Below are positions 1-7,599 of a stretch of 54,046 bases of DNA, in pieces. Each line of letters begins with the position of its first letter. The first letter of the stretch is position 1. Origin of the DNA: an uncultured Bacteroidia bacterium. GTDB taxonomy: Bacteria > Bacteroidota > Bacteroidia > Bacteroidales > UBA932. The notes below the pieces were generated by a model. The model was not told where the DNA came from and did no database searches. It saw only the letters and a list, made by a program, of their open reading frames with translations. The stretch lies in contig CADAXR010000006.1 of NCBI GenBank assembly GCA_902791945.1, forward strand, positions 1 to 54,046. Reading direction: 5' to 3'. Position numbers and translations under genes: made by a program.

Positions 1-1
1 T

Positions 2-298
2 GACAGTATGCTCGGAAGGCTGGCGGAAGCATCGGAACTGGCCAACATGTCAGTGATTCAACGAGAAGAATACGACAAAGCCATGAAAGACGAATTTGCG
101 AGACTTGTAGAAAACAATTTCGCCCGCGAAGAAGGCGAAGCAAAAGGTAGAGCGGAAGGGAAAGCAGAAGGCAAGGCGGAAATCGCCAGAGCGATGCTGG
201 CGGAGGGGATGGAGCCAGCCTTGATTATTAAATTGACGGGGTTCTCCGCCGAGGAGCTCGACGGCCTTACGGCAGAGCAGGTGTCAGCTCTGAAATAA
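2..298 (+). CDS. Rpn-type recombination-promoting nuclease / putative transposase, C-terminal end (5' partial)
   Basis: The frame is open to the left window edge, so this is the 3' end of a longer gene; the first internal ATG is at 8. About 96 residues are visible. They hold an acidic/basic helical stretch, a low-complexity run built on GKAEGKAEGKAE, and a C-terminal segment (EMARAM-like helix, then LTGFSAEEL). This tail arrangement is typical of the PD-(D/E)XK nuclease family transposase (Rpn) proteins common in Bacteroidota, where the nuclease core is N-terminal. The core lies outside the window, so activity cannot be judged. The repeat is encoded by short near-identical DNA units and may vary in copy number by slippage. 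A bidirectional terminator follows at 380-414. The family call rests on the tail only. Confidence 0.6.
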   Translation, partial: DSMLGRLAEASELANMSVIQREEYDKAMKDEFARLVENNFAREEGEAKGRAEGKAEGKAEIARAMLAEGMEPALIIKLTGFSAEELDGLTAEQVSALK

Positions 299-379
299 CG
301 CCATCCCATCTTAGCCCCCTACCCACCTCTCTCCTCGCACGCATGCCGTGCCCGGAACTGCGGTAAATTCCACGTCAAA

Positions 380-414
380 AAAAGCGGACAGGGTTTTGGG
401 CCCTGTCCGCTTTT
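380..414. terminator. Bidirectional rho-independent terminator
   Basis: A perfect 14-base inverted repeat (380-393 with 401-414) encloses a 7-base loop. It carries an A-run on its left side and a T-run on its right, so it can stop transcription from both the nuclease gene (plus strand) and the lipoprotein gene ending at 490 (minus strand). Confidence 0.85.
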
Positions 415-431
415 TCTAATTAGTTAGAGAG

Positions 432-480
432 CTGGCGGTAGTCACTGTTGCTGCGGGATCTTCACCCTAGGAGCCGCCAG
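432..480. other. Long-range stem-loop in the 3' region of the mosaic lipoprotein gene
   Basis: CTGGCGG at 432-438 pairs with CCGCCAG at 474-480, and an inner GGG/CCC pair can extend the fold. No T-run follows on either strand, so it is not a simple terminator. It lies between the lipoprotein stop and the terminator at 380-414 and would sit in the mRNA 3' end. Nothing else was seen in 299-489. Confidence 0.35.
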
Positions 481-489
481 ATAGGCCTC

Positions 490-3400
490 TTAATTAGTAG
501 AGAAAACAGCCTTTGAAAGCGTTAATAGACCATTTGAGGAACCCGATGCACAATCAAACTCTAATTTGTAAAACTTGTTAGCCGCAGGGCTTGCAATAGT
601 CACAGATTGGTTGCCAGTAGCTTTTGTAAATGTTCCTACTGATGTCCAGCCTGAGGTCTTGGAACTGCTGACGTATAGCTTGATTGAATTAATTTTGTCA
701 GCGGTCAATGCATCTATAGTAATGGTCACAGTCTTAATCGCCTCGGTAATTGCCTTATCAGTAATAATCGTCGCTACAGACGCATTATTCTTCCTTCCGC
801 ACTTGACATAACTCCAACCATTATTATTGTTGTTGAAGTTGGCCATGTTGACTTTGAATCCATCCTTGGTAGCGTCCCAAGAGGCAGTATAGCCACTAAC
901 AGAGGAGCTATTGTATGATGCTCCCCACTGAATAGTGTACTCGGTAGGAGTTCCACCGCCGCTTTCTGTAAACGTCGCATTGACATTAACGTTGCCGGAA
1001 GGCATAGTAAACTTGTCTGAGGCGACGGTGATGGAGGTGCTTGTGGAAATGTTTGTGACGTTCCAGGCGCTAAAGGAATATCCGGTAGAAGGAGCCTTGG
1101 TGAGGGTTATTTCGTCACCCTCTTCAGCCCAGGTCCTGTCTGCCGAGATTGTGCCGCCGACAGGCGTTCCTACATTCACTTTGTAGAAGATAGCCGAGGC
1201 AACGTCGCTGTCGTCCATTCCACTCTTGGCGGCTATCGCCTTAACCGTCACGGGAGCGGAAAGCGACGAAATGCTGAATGCTGAGCTATACAGCATGGAA
1301 GATGAACTCGGAGTTGAACCGTCCAGAGTATAGTAAATAGACGCTCCGCTGGTTGAAGTGGACAGGGACACATTGCTGCCGGAAAGGCTGATTTCGGGCG
1401 TGCTGACAACGGAGGAGGCAGACGCCGTCCTCCAAGAAATCCTGATTTCAGACAGATACATCGCTCCACTGTTGGACCTTAGGCCAATATACTGATAATC
1501 ACCGGTTACAGTAAAAGTGGTACTGGTCCCGCATACAATGGTACCGAGGAGTATCCCTTGTTTCGATGTGTCATAAAGATCAGCCGCAGACGAATAAGCG
1601 GAATTCTTCCCGTAAATATTAAGCGTACGTCCACTTACGGTATTTGACTCCCAAGTCACGGTGATTGTGGCGACATACCCTCCGGAGCTGGTCGTAACAA
1701 TACCGGAATTATTGTTGTTGGAACGCAGTTGGATGGAATCATGGTCACCCGCAGAATTTCCGGCATATACTGCAGTGGAATTTGAGGTTTTCCCACTCCA
1801 ACCCGTGTATGAGGTTCCTGTTACTTCTGTGAGTGCGCGGTTCAGGACATCTTCAACTAGATTGCTCTTGGCATTCTGGGTTACAGTCAACTCGATATCT
1901 TCAATCCCCTCACATGAGATTGTCAGGGTCGCCGTCTTCTCAGTTGCATCGTTATTGGGGTTGAGAGACACGACAACTTTGTTGTTGGACGCATCAACCG
2001 TTGCCGAGGCTACGATATCATCCGGATCGGATGTAATGCTCACTGTCGGGTTGGCCGTAAGATGAGAAGCGGTATAACTGAAGCTTGCAGAAGTCGCGCT
2101 AGATGCGACGGTCGAGGAAGTTGAATTAAAGACAAGAGAGGGAACTATATCATTCGCTACGGCAGGAATAACGCGGACGGCCCCAGGGTACGACGTATCG
2201 TTTTTGTAAAGGGAGAAACGAGGGAGAGTTCCGTTATTATAATTGAATCCTATCCATCGTTCATCTGACGTCGATTTTACAGAGATATGGTACAACTGGT
2301 TGTTGTTGCCGTCTTTTGACTGCTCGGAAACGGTAAACGCAGCCTTATTGGTCTCCGGACCGAGAGTCAAATTAGCACTTGCGGCTGTGCCTGCCAGATA
2401 TTTTTCTTCACTTAAGGATTGTATGCTGTATGTGGCATTTTCCGCATCATAGGTAAACTTCCACACGGATGCGGCCGGCACGGAAAGTTTCCCGTCAACA
2501 TAAGTAGTACCCAGCGTAGAATATGTCTGGTAATTTCCAGTGCCCGTCGTGTTGGCGGTCATCATCAAGTCAGCATCTAGATTAGTTTCACCCATCAGCG
2601 CGATTACATAAATGCCATCTTCTACCAGTTGCTCTTCGGGGGCGTCTTCTTTCGTAGCATTTGCCAAACTGATACCCAGAGTGTTCCTGGCATTCTTGAT
2701 AAAGGTCTTGCTGATGCCGCTGTATGTCTTGGTATAAATATACTTATTGGTTGTTACGGAGACAGAAATCTGAGTAGCCGTAAAGGGAAGGGCTGAGAAC
2801 CAGAATTCGAGCGTATTGTTTGCAGTATCAACGTTCAAATTTGATGCGTCAATGGTAATTGTACTGACCGGATCGGCGCCTGCCGGGAGGGTTACGGCTC
2901 CCGTCGTCAGATCAACGTAATGACGGCCTACAAGGTCGGCGTCACTTTGTGCAGAAAAGGAAATCTTACGAAGAATCTCCCCGCTTTCCAGCGCAGGGAA
3001 ATTCTTTAAGGTGATGTCTCCGTGTGCCACAAGGCGGGTCCACTCCAGCCTGACCATTCTGTCCTGAGGAATACCACTGTAGTCTCCTACCGACTCTGCT
3101 ACCATTATATCCGCGGACGAGTCAAAAGAACCGGACGAAGCAGGTTCTTGAGTTGAGGGAATGGTTACGGTAAGTGACGGCATATAGGCATTCGCATCAG
3201 TGTTTGTGCAGGAACTCGGATATATACCATAGAATTTATACGTACCCGTGTCCGACATAGTGAAGTCTGTAGGGACGGCAAAATCTATAATCTCCGCTTC
3301 AGTACCAGCTTGATTGGAGGTATAGAGTTTGGCGTACTTTCTATTTTCAATATCGACATCTCCGGCTGCCTGCTGCCAAACATCATCTTTAAGAATAGCT

Positions 3401-3618
3401 ACACGGATTTTATCCGAACTGCTCCAGAATATTTTCCTTTCATCAGGACGCCATACTGTTTTTGTCGCATTCTCAAGTTCTGGTTTTTGAGAGGAAAAAA
3501 GAAGTGTCACACCCTCATTCTGAACGGAGGATTCGTAATTGTCCGACTCTTTGTTGCAAGAGACAAGCGCCGCACTTATAGCAAAGCAGGCGACTGAATA
3601 TTTTAGAAAGCTTCTCAT
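490..3618 (-). CDS. Large mosaic surface lipoprotein (fimbrillin-like, BACON-like, chitobiase C-terminal-like and InlB B-repeat-like domains)
   Basis: A 1042-residue protein with a lipoprotein signal: hydrophobic stretch, then SAALVSC with the lipobox Cys near residue 21, so it is probably anchored in the outer membrane facing out. From N to C I see a fimbrillin-like domain (about 35-330; its KIFWSSSDKIRV motif matches the other fimbrillin-like lipoproteins here), a RICIN/DUF-like segment around 340-490, a BACON-like Ig domain (about 500-590) ending in TVTQNA, a galactose-binding-like segment, a chitobiase/hexosaminidase C-terminal-type domain with YYTLDGSTPSS (about 750-820), a divergent InlB B-repeat-like domain (about 825-890), and a C-terminal beta domain. 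Such proteins usually bind glycans or proteins; no catalytic domain is evident. Base composition looks more AT-rich than the PUL next door. A 45-residue peptide gene ends 12 bases upstream on the same strand. Function unknown beyond surface binding. Confidence 0.7.
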   Translation of the reverse strand: MRSFLKYSVACFAISAALVSCNKESDNYESSVQNEGVTLLFSSQKPELENATKTVWRPDERKIFWSSSDKIRVAILKDDVWQQAAGDVDIENRKYAKLYTSNQAGTEAEIIDFAVPTDFTMSDTGTYKFYGIYPSSCTNTDANAYMPSLTVTIPSTQEPASSGSFDSSADIMVAESVGDYSGIPQDRMVRLEWTRLVAHGDITLKNFPALESGEILRKISFSAQSDADLVGRHYVDLTTGAVTLPAGADPVSTITIDASNLNVDTANNTLEFWFSALPFTATQISVSVTTNKYIYTKTYSGISKTFIKNARNTLGISLANATKEDAPEEQLVEDGIYVIALMGETNLDADLMMTANTTGTGNYQTYSTLGTTYVDGKLSVPAASVWKFTYDAENATYSIQSLSEEKYLAGTAASANLTLGPETNKAAFTVSEQSKDGNNNQLYHISVKSTSDERWIGFNYNNGTLPRFSLYKNDTSYPGAVRVIPAVANDIVPSLVFNSTSSTVASSATSASFSYTASHLTANPTVSITSDPDDIVASATVDASNNKVVVSLNPNNDATEKTATLTISCEGIEDIELTVTQNAKSNLVEDVLNRALTEVTGTSYTGWSGKTSNSTAVYAGNSAGDHDSIQLRSNNNNSGIVTTSSGGYVATITVTWESNTVSGRTLNIYGKNSAYSSAADLYDTSKQGILLGTIVCGTSTTFTVTGDYQYIGLRSNSGAMYLSEIRISWRTASASSVVSTPEISLSGSNVSLSTSTSGASIYYTLDGSTPSSSSMLYSSAFSISSLSAPVTVKAIAAKSGMDDSDVASAIFYKVNVGTPVGGTISADRTWAEEGDEITLTKAPSTGYSFSAWNVTNISTSTSITVASDKFTMPSGNVNVNATFTESGGGTPTEYTIQWGASYNSSSVSGYTASWDATKDGFKVNMANFNNNNNGWSYVKCGRKNNASVATIITDKAITEAIKTVTITIDALTADKINSIKLYVSSSKTSGWTSVGTFTKATGNQSVTIASPAANKFYKLEFDCASGSSNGLLTLSKAVFSTN

Positions 3619-3630
3619 AACTCCAAAGTT

Positions 3631-3768
3631 TTAATCTTCCAAATCTCCAAGGTCGTTGTCACCGATATAACCGCCGCCGGCCTGACCGGGACTCATAATA
3701 TTCTCCTCGAATCGTACCACGAGGAGTTCGCAATCTGGTTGAGAGTACGTCTCTTTGATTTTCTTCAT
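3631..3768 (-). CDS. Short peptide with Y-x-x-P / acidic-tail pattern, upstream of a lipoprotein
   Basis: An ATG-to-TAA frame of 45 codons for a peptide starting MKKIKETYSQPDCELLVV and ending in an acidic Gly/Asp-rich tail (GDNDLGDLED). It has no signal peptide. It ends 12 bases before the lipoprotein start at 3618 and lies downstream of a promoter on the same strand (3900-3931), so it is the first gene of that transcript. The arrangement is the same as at 37258-37392: similar length, the same 12-base gap, and the shared pattern Y-x-x-P, then E-[LV]-x-V, then E-[EQ]-N-[IL]-[ML]. I know similar short proteins occur in Bacteroidota genomes as hypothetical proteins, but no function. It could be a leader peptide, a chaperone-like partner or a secreted signal. 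Confidence 0.65.
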   Translation of the reverse strand: MKKIKETYSQPDCELLVVRFEENIMSPGQAGGGYIGDNDLGDLED

Positions 3769-3899
3769 AATGATATGGGATTAAAGTAATTTATAACCAA
3801 TTATTTACGGGGCTTGCGAAGCCGTCCTAAGCAATGCGCATTGGGGAGGGGCGCCGTACTTATTTGACGATTAGCTTGCTACCTTCTTTTTCCGAGCGG

Positions 3900-3931
3900 C
3901 AAATTTAGCCATTATTTAGTTATCCCGCAAG
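3900..3931 (-). promoter_or_regulatory. Bacteroidota-type promoter for the short peptide and lipoprotein
   Basis: Read on the minus strand, TAAATTTG (3907-3900) matches the -7 box TAnnTTTG, and CTTG (3931-3928) lies 20 bases upstream, a three-of-four match to TTTG. Transcription would start near 3893, giving a leader of about 125 bases before the ATG at 3768. That leader contains a GC-rich hairpin (around 3815-3850). Confidence 0.55.
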
Positions 3932-3950
3932 GTTATTTTTTAAAAAATTT

Positions 3951-6062
3951 CTATCTGAAGCTGAGCTTCGCTCCCTTTTTCAGGGCCGCGGCATCGAGGA
4001 AGCGGTCGTGGAGGCGGCGGCCGTCGAGACGGATGTCGTTGTAGACGGGGCCGGGGCCTTTTGCCGTGACGACAAGGCGCCTGCCGCCGGGGAGTTCGAC
4101 TTCGGCCCTCGGGAATAGTGGTGTGCCGACGGCGTACTGCCCGCTTCCGGGGCAGACGGGATAGAAACCGAGGGCGGAGAAGACGTACCAGGCGCTCGTC
4201 TGGCCGTTGTCCTCGTCGCCGCAGTAGCCGTCGGGGGCGGCGCTGTAGAGGCGGTCCATGGTTTCCCTTATGTGAATCTGGCCCTTCCAGGGCTCCTCCG
4301 TCCAGTCGTAGAGGTAAAGCATGTGCTGGGCGGGCTGGTTGCCGTGGGCGTAGTTGCCCATGTCGGCGACCTGCATTTCCGTTATTTCGTGGATCCTGAA
4401 GCCGTAGTAGCTGTCGTCATAGACCGGCGGGACGCGGAAGACGGAGTCGAGCATCTCCCTGAAGGAGGGTTCGCCTCCCATCGCCTCCCTGAGGCCCGGA
4501 ATGTCGTGGAAAACGCTCCAGGTGTAGTGCCAGGCGTTGCCTTCAGTGAAGGCGTCGCCCCACTTGTAGGAGCTGAAGGGCTCCTGGAACGAGCCGTCGA
4601 GGTTGCGGCCCCTCATAAGGCGGGACGAAGGGTCGAAGACATTGCGCCAATTTGCCGAACGGTTTTCATAGAGTGCGACCTCTTCTTCGGGGCGGCCGAG
4701 GAGCTCCGCGATTCGGGCGATGCACCAGTCGTCGTAGGCATATTCCAGGGTGCGGGCGACGTTTTCGTTGATACCGGCGTCGTAGGGGACGTATCCGAGG
4801 GTGTTGTAGTACTCGTGACCCTTGCGGCCGGAGGAGCCGACGGAAGGGTGGACGTTCTCAGTACCGTGGACAAGGGCCTTGTAGAGAGCCTCCAGGTCCT
4901 CGCGGGAGGTGATGCCCTGGAGGGCGGCGTCGGCCACGATGGAGGCCGAGTTGTTGCCTATCATGCAGTCCCTGTGGCCTGGAGAGGCCCATTCGGGGAG
5001 GAAGTCATTCTCCCTTGCGATGTTCGCAAGGCCGGCCTGTATCTCGGCGTTGACCTCCGGATAGACGAGGTTAAGAAGCGGGAAAAGGGCCCTGAAGGTG
5101 TCCCAGAAGCCGTTGTCCGTGTAGAGGAAACCGGGTTCCACCTTGCCGTTGTAGGGGCTGTAGTGGACTGGATTTCCGTCACCGTCTATCTCGTAGAATT
5201 TACGGGGAAACAGCGTACTGCGGTAGAGACAGGAGTAGAAGGTGCGCATCCTCTCTTCGGAGCCGCCGGAGACGCGGATGCGGCCGAGGACGGAGTCCCA
5301 GCGCTCCTGCGCCGCGGCGCACACTTCGTCGAAGCTCCGGCCCTCCACTTCTGTTAGGTTGAGGAGCGCCTGTTCCGGAGAAATGAAGGATGAGGCGGCA
5401 TAGAGGGTGACGACCTCGCCTTTTGCAGTCGCGAACGTGCCCTCGAGAGGGACGTCTGATTTAATCACGAAATAGTTGCGGAATCCCTCCGGAACGCCGC
5501 CGTGGTTCTGGACGCTGTATCCGGAGGCCAGATTCCCGTCGAAAGCCACCTCGCCGCCGCGGAAAGGGTTCACCGCGACCCCGGAGCGGTCGCTTTCCGG
5601 GAAGGTCAGGCGGATTACGGCCGCCCTTTCGGTCGGTGTAATCTCGACCTTGACGTCGTAGTCGGCGAGATAGACGCTGTAGTAGTAGGGCCTTGCCACT
5701 TCGCTTTTGTGCGAGAACCAGCTGGCGTGCTCCACGCCGTCATCTCCGGTAAACGGCATAATGGAGAAGGCGCCGTAGTCGTTGATCCAGGGTGACGGCT
5801 GGTGGGTCTGCTTGAAGCAGGTTATCCTGTGGGCGCCGTACTGGTAGGCCCATCCGTCATCCTCGCTCCCGGCCGTCACAGGGGTCCAGAAATTCATGCC
5901 CCAGGGCAGAGCTATTGCAGGATAGGTGTTTCCCGTGGAAAACGTCCAGTCGGACTGAGTCCCGACAAGCGTGGACACATAGTCCGACAGGTGCTCTTCC
6001 GGCGTTTCCCTGCAGCAGCCGGCAAAAAGGCATACGGCCAAAACGGCGGCCGCCCGTTTCAT
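3951..6062 (-). CDS. GH92-family alpha-mannosidase, divergent, lipoprotein
   Basis: About 703 residues, close to the usual GH92 size. The C-terminal half carries family landmarks: DNGFWDTFRA around the middle, DCMIGN, the EGNAWHYTW segment and, near residue 615, GDEDNGQTSAWY. GH92 enzymes are Ca-dependent exo-alpha-mannosidases removing mannose from N-glycans or mannans. The N-terminal glycine/histidine motif of the canonical family (GTGGHGH in the neighbour at 9176) is here GTQSDWTFSTGN, so linkage preference may differ. I place the start at 6062, where MKRAAAVLAVCLFAGCC gives a clean lipoprotein signal; an ATG at 6074 and an upstream extension to 6125 are less likely because the latter would overlap the preceding gene. 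It is the last gene of the left PUL, 37 bases after the FAD oxidoreductase. Confidence 0.85.
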   Translation of the reverse strand: MKRAAAVLAVCLFAGCCRETPEEHLSDYVSTLVGTQSDWTFSTGNTYPAIALPWGMNFWTPVTAGSEDDGWAYQYGAHRITCFKQTHQPSPWINDYGAFSIMPFTGDDGVEHASWFSHKSEVARPYYYSVYLADYDVKVEITPTERAAVIRLTFPESDRSGVAVNPFRGGEVAFDGNLASGYSVQNHGGVPEGFRNYFVIKSDVPLEGTFATAKGEVVTLYAASSFISPEQALLNLTEVEGRSFDEVCAAAQERWDSVLGRIRVSGGSEERMRTFYSCLYRSTLFPRKFYEIDGDGNPVHYSPYNGKVEPGFLYTDNGFWDTFRALFPLLNLVYPEVNAEIQAGLANIARENDFLPEWASPGHRDCMIGNNSASIVADAALQGITSREDLEALYKALVHGTENVHPSVGSSGRKGHEYYNTLGYVPYDAGINENVARTLEYAYDDWCIARIAELLGRPEEEVALYENRSANWRNVFDPSSRLMRGRNLDGSFQEPFSSYKWGDAFTEGNAWHYTWSVFHDIPGLREAMGGEPSFREMLDSVFRVPPVYDDSYYGFRIHEITEMQVADMGNYAHGNQPAQHMLYLYDWTEEPWKGQIHIRETMDRLYSAAPDGYCGDEDNGQTSAWYVFSALGFYPVCPGSGQYAVGTPLFPRAEVELPGGRRLVVTAKGPGPVYNDIRLDGRRLHDRFLDAAALKKGAKLSFR

Positions 6063-6099
6063 ACTTGTTCCCATTGTCTTCTCAGGTTTTATTCTCGCT

Positions 6100-7599
6100 T
6101 CACAAACTGTGGACCCATGTTTCATTGACCCAGCCTACGGAACGTCCCTTTCCCCGGACTTTACCGTCCACACCATCCAGCTGCAACTGACGGAACCCTT
6201 CATCTCCCGGTTTCAGGTCGAGGAACGGAAGCAGGTAGCATCCGTGATCCAACAGTGTTTCTTGTACAGCCCTTACCGGGACCTCGGACGGATGGCATTT
6301 GCTCCGGACAGCGAGTGCTGCCAGGGCGCCGGCCGCCTGCCCGATTCCCAGGATAACGGGCTGCAATCTTGTGGAGCCGTTGATATCGTACTCTACGGAG
6401 ATGGCCTTGTCAGCCACCAGGAAATCCTCCAAAGAAACAGGTATCACAACTCCCAACGGCACCGAGAATGAGGGGATACGGCCATACGGCGGAACATTAA
6501 GTTCCTTCCACTTCGGATATTGTAGATGATGATGGTCAACCGGGTAATCTCCAACGGCGACGGCGCGTGTATATAGGTCATAATCGTAGGGATGGGCTGC
6601 CGCCTCAAACGTCATCGTGTCCCGTCCTGCGATACGTCGTGCTTCCCGGTAATACGGATAGAACGGAAGCCCGTCTTCCGAGGGATAGACGTCATCCGCA
6701 ATGCCAAGGCGGGTATATCCCAACTCCTGCTGTATGAAATATAAGAAGCCCAGTGAGCGGTTCCTGGCACCTTGCAGAGCCTTTTCACGCTCTTCTCTGG
6801 AAAGGGTCAGATAGTCCAGATAGTAGTCATTGCCTGAAATTGGCCAGTTGATCATGATCTTGCCGTCAGGCAGCTGGCCATAGGACAACATCTGCTCCGG
6901 AGGCCATAAATGCTGGCCGTCCGGGTTCAGGCCTTCGCAATTCTCCGCAAGCGGGTTGAGGCAGCAATTCCGGTAACGGTCGACATCATAATCTTCAGGG
7001 CGAGGTATAAGGACATCGTGCTCATACTCCTTCACTGTCAATACATAAGTCAGGTCCTGTACCGGTCCGTCGGAGGGCAGGGAAGGAATATCCAGCGCAG
7101 AGGCTACATCCCCAAGTTCCGTCCCGTCAACAAGGATCCGGGCGCGGACCTTGCTCCCGTCATCCATGACGATGACCCAGTCTCCCCCGGAATGCGTCAC
7201 GGAATGGTAGTCTGTCTGCAGACGGAGATGAACGCCGGCTTTCCGGGCCATCCCGAGCAGGATGTCCGCTCCATCGGCCGGATTGAAGAGTATGTTGCTG
7301 ACCCATCCTGATTTGAGCGCTTCATAGCCACCGTATCGTGCTGCGAGCGAGTCGCTGAATTCGGCAAAGATGCCACCGCGCAGGCGGTAATTGCCGTCAA
7401 CGGCACTGACGCCCGCACTTGTCAGCATTCCGCCCAGCCATGGAGACTGCTCGATGATAAGGACGGAAACCCCGTTGCGGGCAGCTTCAATGGCTGCGGC
7501 GGTTCCGCCTGTGCCGCCGCCAATGACGACGACGTCATATTTTGTCGTACAAGCCGTGCCCAGCATCAGCAGGACGATACACCACAGGAAACGTTTCAT
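6100..7599 (-). CDS. FAD-dependent oxidoreductase (PF12831-type), lipoprotein
   Basis: 499 residues. A lipoprotein signal (LLMLGTAC) is followed directly by a Rossmann dinucleotide-binding motif, VVVIGGGTGGTAAAIEAA (about residues 24-41), then an acidic residue at the end of strand 2 and WLGGMLTSAG. This is the FAD-binding fold of the FAD-dependent oxidoreductase family often found in Bacteroidota PULs; the substrate is not established for most members. The C-terminal part (SRLQPVILGIGQAAGALAAL) is the usual second FAD contact. The start overlaps the stop of the phosphodiester glycosidase gene by four bases (ATGA), so translation is coupled. In this operon it might oxidise a sugar released by the neighbours; that is inference. 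Confidence 0.8.
   Translation of the reverse strand: MKRFLWCIVLLMLGTACTTKYDVVVIGGGTGGTAAAIEAARNGVSVLIIEQSPWLGGMLTSAGVSAVDGNYRLRGGIFAEFSDSLAARYGGYEALKSGWVSNILFNPADGADILLGMARKAGVHLRLQTDYHSVTHSGGDWVIVMDDGSKVRARILVDGTELGDVASALDIPSLPSDGPVQDLTYVLTVKEYEHDVLIPRPEDYDVDRYRNCCLNPLAENCEGLNPDGQHLWPPEQMLSYGQLPDGKIMINWPISGNDYYLDYLTLSREEREKALQGARNRSLGFLYFIQQELGYTRLGIADDVYPSEDGLPFYPYYREARRIAGRDTMTFEAAAHPYDYDLYTRAVAVGDYPVDHHHLQYPKWKELNVPPYGRIPSFSVPLGVVIPVSLEDFLVADKAISVEYDINGSTRLQPVILGIGQAAGALAALAVRSKCHPSEVPVRAVQETLLDHGCYLLPFLDLKPGDEGFRQLQLDGVDGKVRGKGRSVGWVNETWVHSL

Noticed and set aside
4272-5357. Plus-strand open frame opposite the first GH92 gene
   Set aside because: Composition typical of an antisense shadow; the minus strand holds a full GH92 reading.
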